Assembly (NCBI GenBank): GCA_004194705.1
Contig: SADC01001278.1
Coordinates: forward strand, 806,001 to 870,000
DNA from: Ditylenchus dipsaci
Taxonomy: Eukaryota; Nematoda; Chromadorea; Rhabditida; Anguinidae
DNA: 64,000 nt
Direction: 5' to 3'
The position numbers and the translations under genes were made by a program. Below, piece after piece: positions 23,712 through 36,400 of this stretch. Position 1 is the stretch's first letter; each line of letters starts with the position of its first letter. Below the pieces are notes generated by a model that saw nothing but the letters and a program-made list of their open reading frames with translations, was not told the DNA's origin and made no database searches.

Positions 23712-24262
23712 GGTATAAATCTGCTCATTTAATGATTGTATCGTTGTTTTTAGCAAGGATATTCATACAGTTAAGTATAGTTTGTTATCAGACAATTTTA
23801 AATTTCAGTCTCGCCTAAATACTTCCTCCTAGGTGTCTCCTACGTGGGTATTTTATTTTTTTTTCGTTTTTCATGTTCCGAAACCTGTTTTATAGACTGG
23901 TTCGGGCATCCTGAAGGTGATTTGATAGTGGTAAATTGCCGTTTAAATGGTTATTTTTGAGTTTTTCAAAATAATAGGTTTTACCAAAACTCGATTTTAG
24001 GTCGGTCGGTGCGGGTGCCGGTGCAGGCATTTTTCGGTCCGCACCGGCAACATAAAATTTATGGGTGATTTTTCATTAACCGAATAAAGGGGGCACTTTT
24101 TTTTTCAAATTATTTTGCCATTTTAACAACAGCTTAGTGTTCGCTTCACTTTTTTGATCTATTGCTTGGAGTCTATGTCTTCGAATTCGAGTATATTGAA
24201 GCCTTCTTGGCAGTAGTCAGTTAACAAGCCTTCAAAAGAATGGAGTTTTGGCACGGCGGCAT

Positions 24263-24640
24263 TCTGAAGACACTGGCACCAATTATCCTAATGTTGAAAG
24301 GCTGTTCTCTTTGTTAACTCTTTCAACAGGCGTAGGTGCGTTTGGCCCTTTTTGTGACATTTTTGGCATTCTGCCCTATGTTCTGTTTTAGCCACTCATG
24401 CTTACTTAGGCTTAGGCCTTAGGCTTAGGGTTAGGCCTTAGGCTTAGCCTTAGGCTCCGGGACCAAAAAATGTCTTACGAACTACAAAATGGCTTTAAAC
24501 TAAAGCCTAAGTGGATAAAATAGAACATAGGGCAGAACGCCAAAAATGTCACAAAAGGGGCCAACCGCCTACGCACCCTTTCAACAAGCAACTACAAATG
24601 GAGTTCCAGACCAAAAACTAATCACACGCATAGTATTGCT
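24263..24640 (+). pseudogene. hAT transposase dimerisation-domain remnant, split by a MITE
   Basis: Reads TGTNYPNVERLFSLLTLSTS (ending at 24328) and continues after the insert as NYKWSSRPKTNHTH. The xVERLFSL signature is the hAT C-terminal dimerisation domain. Nothing upstream looks like the catalytic core. Split by the element at 24329-24578. Confidence 0.6.
24329..24578. mobile_element. MITE with 8-bp duplication and internal TTAGGC words
   Basis: Perfect 8-bp flanks TTTCAACA (24321-24328, 24579-24586). Ends are GGCGTAGGTGCGTTTGGCCC / GGGGCCAACCGCCTACGCACCC-type. The centre (24404-24458) is five to seven TTAGGC-like words in mixed spacing. It sits in the hAT dimerisation remnant. Confidence 0.8.
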
Positions 24641-24779
24641 GAACTTCCACCAACATAATACATTTCCACCAACATAATACAATTTTTCTTACATTTGTTT
24701 GTTCCGTGCTGCATATTGTTGACGAATAAAAATGCACTAAAACGTTGCGGTTTTTATGAGAATGATAAAAAAAAATGAG

Positions 24780-25739
24780 GTGCGGTACTGTTAAGCAGGG
24801 CTGCCATTTCAAAAAATTAAAAAAGACATTTGGTCAAAAAAAGACGTTTTGATCATTTTTTAAGGAAGAAGGTCATTTTAGCGAGTGCTTATTGCTATTT
24901 TGTAGAGAGAAAAAATTTGACTGAAATTTTAAAAATAAAAAATGATTTGAGCTTCTGAACGAATGACAAATCTTTTGAAAAAGGACAGATGTCAGTACTG
25001 GTGTTAAGCAGTGATGTTTTGTGTACATACTTGGACACGCAAAAAAAAGAGCGGCAGCGGCGGCGGCGAGCGGCGGCGGCAGCGGCGTGTAAAAAAATCT
25101 CATTTACTACTTTATTTAAAAAATTTAACTCCATTTATTATCGAATTTTTGTAACTTTAAGTCATCGACAATTTTTATGACAATACACTTGGAAACTTAA
25201 TCGAACATTTATTCACTGTAATAATGTGAGTAATGCATAATGAAGAACGGTAGATATCTATATTCGGTTCCCAAGGCTTTGGTATCAACGTTAAGTGCAA
25301 ACGCAAAAGATGCTGCTTCCAGATTCATTCAGAAAGTAAACCCCACATGCTCATTACGCTTCACTACTGCCGAAATCAGCCGGATTTCAAAAGATGTACT
25401 TACAAGAAATGCGCAGAGTTTTGCGTGAAAGAAATCAATAAAAAGTAAAATTTAAGCCTTCTCTTCTGCAATCTAAGTGTTTTCTTATTTTGTAACGCAG
25501 TTTTATAACGCAAAAAATAAGAACAAATTTTGAAGGTTCAAACAAGCGGCGGGGCAGCGGCGGGGAAAAAATAACAGCGGCGGAGGCAGCGGCGGATACT
25601 AAAAATGGAGCGGCGGCGGCAGCGGCGGATACTAAAAATGGAGCGGCGGCGGCAGCGGCGGCTAAAAAATGCAGTGGCAAACGGCGCGGCGAGCGGCACC
25701 GCTCGCCGCCAGCCGCTCGCGGCGCCGCTCGTCCAAGTA
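24780..25739. repeat. GCGGCGGC-rich repeat blocks
   Basis: Runs of GCGGCGGCGGCAGCGG occur at 25050-25090 and 25540-25735. The second is partly tandem (AGCGGCGGATACTAAAAATG unit twice) and ends in a hairpin, GCGGCACCGCTCGCCGC. They contrast sharply with the AT-rich surroundings and are probably subterminal repeats of a transposon whose limits I cannot fix. The Ala/Arg-rich frames across them are not genes. Confidence 0.5.
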
Positions 25740-26600
25740 TGTTTGTGTACACATGTAAACGCTCAAATGTTTTGTGTTGCGGCTACATTTTGTAAACAAA
25801 TGTACACAAAAGATTTCGAGTTTTTGTTTTTGAACATTTATAAAAATTTAAATTTTCTCATTTTCATTTCTGTACACAAATTAAAATCAGAAAATGTTTG
25901 TGTACGTTTGTTTACACAAATAAAAAGTCAAAAAGTTTTGTGTAGGTTTATGTACACAAATGAAAACCCTGAAAATTTTGTTTATGTTTGTGTACACATG
26001 GAAAAAATATTGTACGCAACACAATAAAAAGCAAAATACTGGCAAAAAAAACTCATAAAAGTGCATGAATGTAAAAGCTCTATGTTCTTATCCGGTTTTG
26101 AAATCCCAAAATGAGATCGAGCTTCTAACATGACTCGTTATCGTGCACAATATCCCGAGAAAGTATCTTTTTGTAATTTATTAGTATAGTACACGTTGTT
26201 AATGCAAAAAAAACATTGTTGTTTTGTGTTGTGTACAATATTTTTTATCTGTGTACACAAACTTAAACAAAATTTTCAGGTTTTTCATTTGTGTACATAA
26301 ACCTACACAAAACTTTTTGACTTTTTATTTGTGTGAACAAACGTACACAAACATTTCCTGATTTTCATTCGTGTACACGAACGTACACAAACATTGTGAA
26401 ATTTTCATTTGTGTAAACAAACGTACACAAACATTTCCTGATTTTCGTTTGTGTACAGTAATGAAAATGAGAAAATTTAAATTTTTATAAACGTTCAAAA
26501 ACAAAAAAACACAATATTTTTTGCTTTCTTATGTTTACAAAAATGAAAATTTTCGTACACAAACATTTGTAAAGAAAACAACACTGGTGTTGAGCCGATT
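25740..26600. repeat. Long palindrome built of TTTGTGTACACAAA words
   Basis: Arms of about 300 bp (25740-26040 and 26200-26560) are inverted copies. Each contains seven or more TTTGTGTACACAAA or TTTGTGTACGTTTGT words, themselves palindromic. AT-rich spacer, no gene. Probably a non-autonomous foldback-type element. Confidence 0.7.
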
Positions 26601-26844
26601 TCCCCAAAATTTTCGGCTATGCACACAATACTCATACACATTGCACGAACCACTTCTTCATTGCAACCACAAAAAAGTTACTAGTTTGCTGTAATCGATA
26701 AACAATGCAGTAACATTTCAGAGCAACATCTAACCTTGATTTTTCATCACAATTTTTTTGTGTTTTAAAATTGTTGCTGTATACTTTTTTAAAATTTTAC
26801 AAAGACTAGAGATTTTGACCAATTCAATCTCGTTTTACTAAAAA

Positions 26845-27129
26845 ATGCTCTACCTTAATAAACGCACACCTCTATTTCTGATGCTATTGATATGCATTGG
26901 AGATTGCAAGCGAAAGCCAGATGGACAATTTACATCCCCTATTTCATTTGATGGAAAAGGAGGCAGGAATAATGTGCGCTATAATGGATCTAGCTATGAA
27001 CTACTCAAAGACAATCAAGGTTTGTATGTTGTCATAGATTACACCAACTATCCCATACCCTTCAAAGAATACCCAGCTACGTTTGAGCATCCTGTTAAAA
27101 TTAAGTATCGTTATTTGTATGAGGAATAG
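26845..27129 (+). CDS. Small putative secreted protein, 94 aa
   Basis: Single exon. The N-terminus LNKRTPLFLMLLICIGDC is a plausible signal peptide (basic, then about 12 hydrophobic residues). The mature part is GKGGRNNVRYNGSSYELLKD followed by a Tyr/Pro-rich tail ending KIKYRYLYEE. AATAAA-type signals follow at once (AGAAATAAAATG, then CAATAAATG), supporting a real transcript. No known domain recognised, and few cysteines. It stands alone between transposon-rich stretches. Confidence 0.5.
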   Translation: MLYLNKRTPLFLMLLICIGDCKRKPDGQFTSPISFDGKGGRNNVRYNGSSYELLKDNQGLYVVIDYTNYPIPFKEYPATFEHPVKIKYRYLYEE

Positions 27130-27507
27130 AAATAAAATGTGTGTGGTCGTCAATAAATGTAGTTTTTGTAATCCATACACATAAGATCTGATAAATTTTT
27201 TTTTTTTACTAGGTGAATTGAGCTACTGAAAAAGACCGAAGCAAGTTGAGATTATGGTACGCCAAGCGTCCTGTTTTTCCTTCAACATCAAGAACAAGCA
27301 TTCATCATAAACACTGACGTCTATTTGTGTGAACAGAAATAAGCAAGTATGAGAGTGCAAAAAAGTCAAGATAAATCAATATAATTGAACAAAAATATTT
27401 TTGTCACTTTAGTAATCTTCCACCCTCAATTTTAACTACTTATTTCTTGGCACACAGAAAATATTTTACATCGCTTTTTGTCGCCTTTTCTTAGAAGAGC
27501 ATGGTCA

Positions 27508-28097
27508 CCTGTTCAAAATTTGTCCCCGCCAAATCAATTTTTTTCTGAATCATGTAACTTCTGTACGGATTTTTGAACTTGGTTTCTAACAAAACTGTAA
27601 CTAAAATTCAATTCTAGGCCTTCTTTTGTTAGAAACCAAGTTGAAAAATCCGTAAAGAAGTTCAATGATTCGGAAAAATTTGAATTCCCGGGCACCACCT
27701 ATTATTAGCGTGGCATGCCCCTTTAATTCGTTATTTTTAAATTACTTTTTCAGATACCTTTCTACCGTATTTCCTCTAATTAGCCCGTCCCTCTAATAAA
27801 ACCACCCCTCGACTTTGAGGGTCTGTATCTCGGAACAGGGTGAATATTTTGCCAAGCTGTTTATTGCGTTTTCTTAGTCCCCGCGAGCTCTACCGATATC
27901 GCTTTTCAGATTTATAATTTTCAACAGAAAAACTTGAGATCGAATTCAAATTTTTCCGATTTTCGGATGATTGATAAATGAATCCACCGGTGGGCTAATT
28001 AGAGGATATACGGTATCTTGAACAGAAGAGCAGTTAAAAACATGATTCAGAAAATAAATTTGAATTAGCGGGGACAAATTTCGAACAGGTGACAATG
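27508..28097. mobile_element. TIR element with nested pogo MITE
   Basis: Outer ends GTCACCTGTTCAAAATTTGT / inverse near 28097. An internal hairpin at 27556-27662 (GGTTTCTAACAAAA arms) is followed by a pogo-type MITE at 27763-28015 (TACCGTATTTCCTCTAATTA...AATTAGAGGATATACGGTA). The stretch 27684-27740 recurs inverted at 56985-57043. No coding sequence. Confidence 0.65.
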
Positions 28098-28747
28098 CCG
28101 TTACTACTCATCGCCTACTGATGTGCATCCGATTCACTTTCTTCGTCTTTCCGTCAAAAAAAAACAGCTGATTTAATATATCCCAACAGGTTCAAATTCT
28201 GGTGGTAGCAAACATTATTATTTTTCCTAAAATAGCTTTTAAATAGATAAAATAGCTTTTAAAGGACTAAGAAGCCTCAGGGTTGGTAGGAAAACCACCT
28301 GGAACATTCTTTCAGTAGGTATCCACATCAAAAGTTTGACACATCCATGCATGTTTCCCTATCATTTGTAATGTGGAGTGTGCTAGTCTTGGCTGCTAAG
28401 CGGCCAACCCTTTTCCGGGTACAACAACATTTAGGACCACAAATGGTGGTACTCAAGTGGTGGTACTCAGATGGTGGTACCCAAATGGTGATATGGACAA
28501 TAAGCTAAAATTCAAAGAAGGTGAAATCGACCGCGCTAAACACGAATCCGGTGTCAGAATTCGGTTTTTGTTTAGCCGTTATGTCCTAAATTAAATTATC
28601 CGCCGCGGAATTATCATCCGCTCAATTATCCGGCACGAAACTATCCTCTGCGGAATTCTCGCCTTGCTCTTCTTGAGGTATGGGTAAGGCAATAAAATGT
28701 GAAAAGCTTTGGGAAAAAACTTAAAAAAGAGGCGTCCAAAGGCGCCT
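28098..28747. other. Gene-free stretch with short repeated words
   Basis: Degenerate TGGTGGTAC words (28440-28490) and an AATTATCCGC series (28595-28665). GGTAGGAAAACCACCTGGAA resembles the CCACCTGG words at 12850 and 32815. No gene. Confidence 0.4.
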
Positions 28748-29595
28748 CACGGCGTGTCAAACACGTCAAAAGACCAAATCGAGATCTTCGTATAGAGACA
28801 AATTCGTTTTAAAAAACATTTTGAATTCAATTTTTTTTTTTTTTAGTATTTTATGTTTTGGTTATAACTTTGCTTAGGTAAGCTGTGTTCGATTTTTTTG
28901 ATACCACAGGAAAGCTCTAAGTTTGCTGTTTTGTTTTGAAAAAAATTAAGCTCTTTTATAAATGTAAAGAAGTTTAAAAAATTAAAGTTCGAATTTATCA
29001 GTTTGGCAGAGTCAAGTTGCTAACTTAAAAAAGTTATTTCTGAATAATTCTCTGCTAAAAAAATTTTCTGTCTGGCACGATCGTGGTACGTTCACTCAGC
29101 TTTCTTATGCACATCACAGTTATTCCAAATGTGCAGTTCTCATCGAGAAAGTGGACGATTTAGCAAAAAAAAAATTCCAGGTATTTCAAGTGGGTTTTGG
29201 CCTGCAACTCAGTCATGATTATTCTTAAACCCTGAGCTGATGGTCTTGTTGGATAGCCAAGAGACCAAAGATCACTTTGACACCAAACTTGTAAATAAAA
29301 CATGAAAAAATGGCGTAAAAAATAGGGTATGCACCCAAGCGGATTTGAACCTATGACTTAGACAATGCGTATATAAAAGAACCTCCTCCCTTTAAATAGG
29401 GGAAATTGAATTTGAAACAGACTTTTTAGACGAGAAGTATCCATAGAAAATTAAAAAACCAGTTTTATGAATATTTTTGTCATATTTTTGAGCATATTTT
29501 TGTCAATGGTATTTAAAATGAAGAACTATTTTGAATTTTCATTAGAACAGAACGCCAAGCCCGATTTGGTCATTTGACGTGTTTGACACGCCGTG
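28748..29595. mobile_element. TIR element, CACGGCGTGTCAAACACG ends
   Basis: CACGGCGTGTCAAACACGTC at 28748 and its inverse ending at 29595, with similarity continuing through GACCAAATCG. Non-coding. A word resembling a tRNA B box (AAGCGGATTTGAACCTATGA) occurs near 29337. No target duplication found. Confidence 0.6.
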
Positions 29596-30486
29596 GCATG
29601 TGTGTCTAGTTACCTAATATAGATAGTCATCACCTGGAAGTAGATACCTGTTTGGAAAAGGTACCAGCTGGTTTTTTTGCAGGCTATTTCAGAAAAAAAG
29701 TTTGCCATCACCAGGATTTGAATCTTTAACCTTGAAGATTGAAAGACCGATCTACCGGATCATCAATTTACCAGACAATCAGTTTACCGGGAATCACTTT
29801 ACCTAGAGCCATCAAAACGTAACCAGTATATTACTTTGATAGGTATAATTATCATATCTATTCTGCCGCACGCATTACTGACGCACAGATTGGGGCGCAC
29901 ACTTTACAAATAACCCTAACAGTACCTTAAAGTGAATACGTGTACCTAAAAGTAGTTGGGATGCTACTAGTAGTTATGGTATCCCTTCCGTGTTTAGGAT
30001 ACCATTCAGATGGCGCCAATATTTAATAAACCCGTGATGGGTTTTTTCTTATAAAAATGGCTTTTTTATATCAGTAAACCTAGTTTATTACACGATTCTG
30101 AATAACATACAATTTTTTTCATTCATAATATCAGAGAAAAAATTAGTTGCGCGTGAACGAGTGCGCGTAAATGAGTTGCGCGCAAGTGAGTACGAACCGA
30201 TCATGCCCTTTAAAAGAGTGGAATACTTCTATTGAAGAATTTTGACATCCTAATTTTCAAACATTCGAATATTATATCGCCTTTATAATCTAAAGTTTAG
30301 ATGAAAAAAATGTGTTAAATAAAGTTATTCTGATATCAGGATATGTTTAAAAACTAGAATATTCCCAAAATTATTTCAGTTGTGTGTAATTTACACCACC
30401 AAGAAATTATTTACCCTATTAAAAATACTTTTTTATCATGTCAATAATTGGTTGTGTTTACAGAAAATTAACTAAACAAGGTGTAT
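29596..30486. other. Gene-free stretch, possible SINE remnant
   Basis: The block at 29690-29830 (GGATTTGAATCTTTAACC then CAATTTACCAGAC) is similar in layout to 18120-18200 and carries a B-box-like word on the minus strand, which hints at a tRNA-derived SINE. GTTGCGCGTGA/GTTGCGCGCAA words lie near 30150. Nothing else recognised. Confidence 0.3.
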
Positions 30487-30489
30487 TTA

Positions 30490-33400
30490 TTACTTGTAGT
30501 TTATTAGCACGAGGTAGCAATTTTGACCTTTCAAAAATTTAAACCAATAGCAAATAAAAACATAATAAGGGTCTGAATGGCTTATCATTATCTGTGTCCA
30601 TTGTGAGATGCCTAGGTTACAGAACCACTTTTTGTAAGTGCTGTTTTCTGAGCAGAAGTTGTAGTCATTGGAAAACGGATTGAAGTCAGAAGACTCCTCG
30701 CAATACCACTTGATACGAACACATTGTGATCCGCTGGAGCACATAAATGTTTGAAAAGGGGTGGCGGTTACAGTCTGCTATACAATAAGTGGCTTTTCAA
30801 AATATATCTAACAAAGAGAGTTTTCGCCTGACTCCCACAAGCTGTTTTCGGTGGCTGCAGGTAAATATTTATTCGATTTAAAAAATTCGCTGATTATTTG
30901 CACGAGCTAAGCAACGAAATTCTCTTTTTGTGGAATAGGGGTTGTTTTGCTGTCCTAGTAAAGTTTTACCTTCACAGGAGCAGCTTTGTTCATCCTGACC
31001 GTCGGAGCAATTTTTCATGCCATCACACCGGCGGACATCTTCAAGACAGCGGCTGTCTGCAGAACAGTGAAAAGCTCCATCTGCGCAGCTGCTACAGTTA
31101 TTTTCATCCTCTCCTTCTGGATACTCTGCTAAACCTGTTTGAAAAACGTATCAATAAGTATATTAAAATTACATTTACCGTATATCTTCTATTAGAACGC
31201 CCCCTTCTATTAGAACGCCACCTTCTAATAGAACGCCACCCTCCAAGAGTATTGAAAAATAGAACGGCACCTTCTATTAGAACGCCACCTTCTAATAGAA
31301 TGTTACCCTCCAAGGGGGGTTAAAAAATAGAACGCCCCCTTAATAAAATATCCAAACCAAATATTTATTCCTTCCGCTCACCAATCAAAGAACAAAAAAG
31401 AATCAATTGAAATACAACTCCTCATTTTCATTGACGTTTTCGAGCACCACCTCTTCTTCGTCCTCCGAAATGCCCGCCTCTTCGTAGTCGTGCTGGCCGT
31501 CTTGCGCCATCTCTCGAGCTCTGACTCCACGGAGAATGTCCAACCTTCTTGGCCCGATCGATCCGTCTGGTTTGAAGCATGTGATTCGTTCGTCTTCTGA
31601 TCCATCCGTAGCTGTAGTGAGAGCACATGCTAAACAAATGTAAAAATAGAAAATAAAATGCGATCAAGCTTTAAAAAGAGCAAGCCTTTGAACGACTTGA
31701 TTATGACCTCTTTAGATAACTCTCGCCAGGCTCGCTCAACCCATTCCAGCACAAACTCTAATGATGTAGTTGTAGTAGTCTCGGATCCTCCCTTTGAACG
31801 GCTTGTTCCAACTGACGTCTGGGGCCTAGAAACAAAATTAATAAATGATTCAGAAAATCAATTGTATAGAACTAAATTTAGCCTACCTGGATGAATTTGG
31901 TGCAACCGCCGGGAATGTAGGCCGCTTCGATTCCGAGTTCCTTCAGGACCGCTATTGTTCCCTTCGTCTCCATCAACTCGTTCCCCTCATTCTTGTGGCT
32001 TGCGAAGGCGTCCCATACCAGTAGTCGATTTTCCGTGAAGAGCTTGCCGCCAATGATCTTGCGTAAGTAGCCCTCCGTTGTGGTGTCGTTCATCCAGATG
32101 GATATATTAGGGCTCGCACGATAACTGAGAATACTAACACGAAGATTTAAAAATGTTAGATTCTCTAATAAAAATGGCGCCAATTTCAATTTTTTTCGGT
32201 CAGAGCCAAAAGCATGTTTGAGGCAATTTTTAACGAGTTGAAAAATAGAACACCGCCTTCTATTATAACGCCAGCTTCTATTAGAACGCCACCCTCTAAG
32301 GGGGTTGAAAAATAGAACGCCGGGGCGTTTTAATAGAAGATATACGGTATTAGGAGAAAAATTGGCGCTAGTGTCATATATTTTAACCAAACCCAAATCA
32401 CAAATTTTGGTCAACTATGCCTTCTACTTTTTCGATTTTGAGGGTCTTAGCTTACTTTTTCATGCTAAATTCAATTCTACTAAGAAGGTTGAATCCACAA
32501 AAAATGAGCTCTTTATTAAGGATACACAACCGACAAAAGTTAGAGCTGGGTGACTGTATTTCGGGGCGACAGTGAATTCATCTGCAGTGAACTCATATGC
32601 AGTGAATTCAAATGCAGGTGAATTCATCTGCATGGTTCAAATCCATGTCGCGGACATTACTTTTGGCAGAAAATTTGAATAGTATAAGAAGCACTGCTTT
32701 TCGTGTTTTTGTTGACAATGTTCAATGCAACTCAATGCAAATGAGGCTATGGTATAGAACCCCTAGCCAGTGCAAAATTTACTTTTAAATCAGGGGTAGG
32801 AACCCTGGTCCAGGTGGATACCCACCTGGATAACTTGAAAATTAAAAAAAATTTTAAATCAAAAGCAAACCATGCTATCAAATGTAAAATTGTGACGTGC
32901 ATAAGGTTTGATAAGACCAAAATCCCACTTTTACCTACCCAGACCCCAAAACCCGAAATGGGTACCTTCTGGTCAGCTGGATATCCATTTACGGGCGTTA
33001 AGCGAATTGATTTTTCAAATTCGAAAAATTTTGCGGGAACTTAAATTTTTGGCTAAAGTATACAATCCCCCTGTAGAGATGATGACGATCGATTAATCGC
33101 ACCTGCGATTAATCGCAAATCGCACCAAATTTGGCAAAAAATAATCGCATCGCATAATCGCATGCATGCTTTTGAAATAATCGCAAATCGCAATCGCAAT
33201 TTGAGAAATTGCACGATTAATCGCAAATTTTGCCATACTGAAAAATTTTACCAGCAAAATTACTTTTAGTAATGGATGGAACTTTTTTTACCGCAAAAAA
33301 CTTGGAAATTACTGCAAAATATTTTTTCTCACCGTAATGTGATCTTCCGGCAAAATACTTTTCTCACCGCAAAATACTTTTTTTCTTACGCAAAAATACT

Positions 33401-36400
33401 CTTTTCTCATCGCAAATTTTTTTAGTCAGAAAATAACTTATCTCGCTCAAAATCTCACCAGAGTGGTCAGAAGCACTTGAAAGATGGTTTTTAGGATTCA
33501 CTAAAAAGGAGTCAGTTTTTTGCGAAAACTCGATTTCACGCATCAGTATCCCACTTTAATCGGCTTAATCGCTGAGAATCTAACTCTAAGCCATTCTCAA
33601 CCACCTTAAAGCATCCTAAACTGTTCTAAACCAGTATGTAAGTATTCTGAAAAGTCTGAAGGGTGGTTCAGAGCGGTTAAGGGTGAGATTCTTAGCTATC
33701 GAGATGACCAAAGTGTGATTCTGATGCGCGCAATAGAATTTTCGCAATAAGTTCACCCCCAAAAACCAGCTTTTAGGTGCTTTTGACCACTCTCGGGTGG
33801 GATTCTGAGCGATCCAAGTGATTTTCTGACTAAAAAATTCAAATTCCCGCGAAATTTTGACTAAAAATCCTTGATTTTCTCAACAATAATCTGAAGATGC
33901 TTAACTACAGGTACTTATTGTTGATAGTTGTCGCAAATGTCCACGTTTACTTTAAATAAAGCTTTTGTTTGTGCATAGTGTTAAAAGTTTTGGTTTCTAG
34001 GAGCTAAAAGCAAAAGTAATCGCATAATCGCGCGATTAATCGCACCTGAATTTTTTGCGATAATCGTTGCGATTAATCGCATTTAATTTTTTCAAATAAT
34101 CGCAATCGCAATCGCATCGGGTTAAGACCAAAATAATCGCAATCGCATAATCGCAAAAGGCCAAATCATCATCTCTACCCCCCTGGCCCGAAAATGCCCG
34201 AAATGGTGTCCTAAGGGATTTTAGCTACTTTCAACGTGAAAAAGCAACAAAAAATTAGTGGGAAGACACTTTTTAGCATTTTTTGAAATTTGTTTTTTGC
34301 ATTTTTGCCTTGAGAGACCAAGGTAACTGAACCTAAGAGGGTACGTGGACATCTCTATAAAACCGAAAAAGATAAGAGTTGAACATAGTTTTGTTAACTG
34401 GGGCCTACCGCATAAAAAAACTCTGGTATGCATGTTTTTTATGCATCCAGAGTCACTTTCAAGTGATTTGTGTCTAAGGCGTGTGGGTGTGCGCATCTCA
34501 ACTCCAAGCCCCCAAGGGGGCGCAGGGGGCTTGAGAGTTAGAGATGCGCGCACTCACTTACCTTAGACATGATTCCGAGCAAGACTCTTGATCATAAGAT
34601 GCATATAGAGTCTCTTTTTGCCACGGCCCATGTTGAAAAACATTTTCTTGCAAATGAATTCACCTGCAGATGAATTCACTGCAGATGAATTTACTTGCAG
34701 ATGAATTCAACTTGCAGATGAATTTACTTGCAGTTGAATTCACCTGCAGATAAATTCACTGCAGATGAATTCACTGCAGATGAATTCACATAGAGCCGTA
34801 TTTCGCGAACAACACATCTTGGCGGTTGATTTTGTAGGCGCCTGTGAGGCGCCTCTTTGTGACTAGTTTTTTTACTCGGTTTATTGTAATAATGGATTAC
34901 AGCTAAAGCTATGGTGTTATTTGTATAAACTTTTTTAACTTTCCAGTTTCATGGTCTTTTAAGAAGCTGATTCTGTAATTTTGAACCAGCAGCTGGATAG
35001 GGATTTTTTAGTGTGTCGGATTTTCTCACCCAAGGTTGTAGCATTTTTTGTGCTGACAGAAGACCCGCCAAAAGTGTCTTTTCGACGTGAATTAAGCTTG
35101 CTTAAAATCAATATTTCTAAATCTTACCGTTACAAAGCCTAGCTGTTTTAAATCCTTTTCTGTTTCCATAAGGTCTATTAGACAGAAGGCATTGTGTCAA
35201 GTTCACTGGCAAACAATCTGCCTCGTCCGAGCCATCCTTGCAGTTGGGATAGCCATTACACACCTATAATGGCTTGCATTTTGCACATTTTGCAAGCTAG
35301 AGTCCACATGAAAAGGATGGATGCACTCTGCAGTTGACCCTAAAGCAGTCATGGATTGGTGGCACTGGAAATAGCAGGTCGGGCTCCACTGGGCACACAG
35401 GCCTTCGCATTGGTCAAGCAGCGAACACATGCGCTCATCTGCACACTTTGACAGGGGCTATCGAAGGGCAGCGATGAAGGCAGGGCAGCTGCCTGGACAC
35501 TCCTAAGCACAAAAGGACATGCAATGTTTTATAATATGTAAACACACTTCTTCGTCCTCTCCACCTGGACAATCAATTGCATTATTGCAGATAGACCAAC
35601 GATGAATACACTTGGAAGGGCTAGCGTTGTGCTGTCCCATACAAAGGGCAGTCCAATCACCGGAACAGTCTTCGCAAGAACATCCCTAAAATTTTGTATG
35701 GAAAATGTTTCCAAAGACTTGAAAAAGTCATCGTAGGTAGCAGTGCACTTACCAATTCGTCACTCTGGTCCGGACAATCCACCTCTCCGTCGCACATCTT
35801 AGAAATAGGTAGGCAGGTGGATTTAGCCTTGCAGAACACTGCAGTTGGGCTGCATTCCCTACAGTTATCTTCATCTTGATTGTGTCGACAGTCCGCAACG
35901 CCGTTGCAAATTAATTGCTTAGCAGGAGGGGCACGCAGTTAGTTGCATTTTTCAGAGCTTTGATATTGATGCATGAATTTCAAAAAAATATAATAAACAC
36001 TAAAACTATCAAATTATAACCAAGCCCTCCAAAAAGCCACAAAGAGTTGAACACGAAAAATAAAAGGAAGAAGAGATTTAAACCTAGGAAACAAAACATT
36101 TTTGAATTTTTTTCGAAAGGCGAAAACCCGAAAAAACATACATATTTTTTTAAACAGCTCTTTTGTGTCATCTAGATGTGCACACTTGGCAGCGTAGCTT
36201 GAACAGAATGACGATATGCTACGGAAGCAAATGTAACTGTGAAGATCTGCTGCAGCTTTACAAAACAAACTTGTTGCACAAACTGAAATTACAATAATAT
36301 ATGTGGCTCTTTGCAGTGTGTTGCCGAGAACGTTTTGGCCTGTGAGTCCTTCTTACAAACTGTGAATAAGAGTGAGAATGAATTTTTTTGTTCTCACAGC

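Larger units (their letters stand above)
32564..34797. mobile_element. GGG-ended element with GAATTCATCTGCA arms, nested hAT inside
   Basis: Flanks GTATTTCG (32556-32563, 34798-34805) form a perfect 8-bp duplication. The left end GGGCGACAGTGAATTCATCT and the right end are inverted arrays of GTGAATTCATCTGCA units (about four left, eight right). Inside are an hAT-like element (33074-34177), CCAGGTGGATACCCACCTGG words and the third copy of the dispersed hairpin repeat. Non-coding. Confidence 0.75.

Noticed and set aside
25435..25752. Ala/Arg-rich frames in the GCGGCGGC block
   Set aside because: Open only because of the triplet-like repeat; no start context, intron or domain.
31658..31894. Plus-strand frame in pogo A
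   Set aside because: Antisense to a clear DDE transposase C-terminus; a shadow frame.
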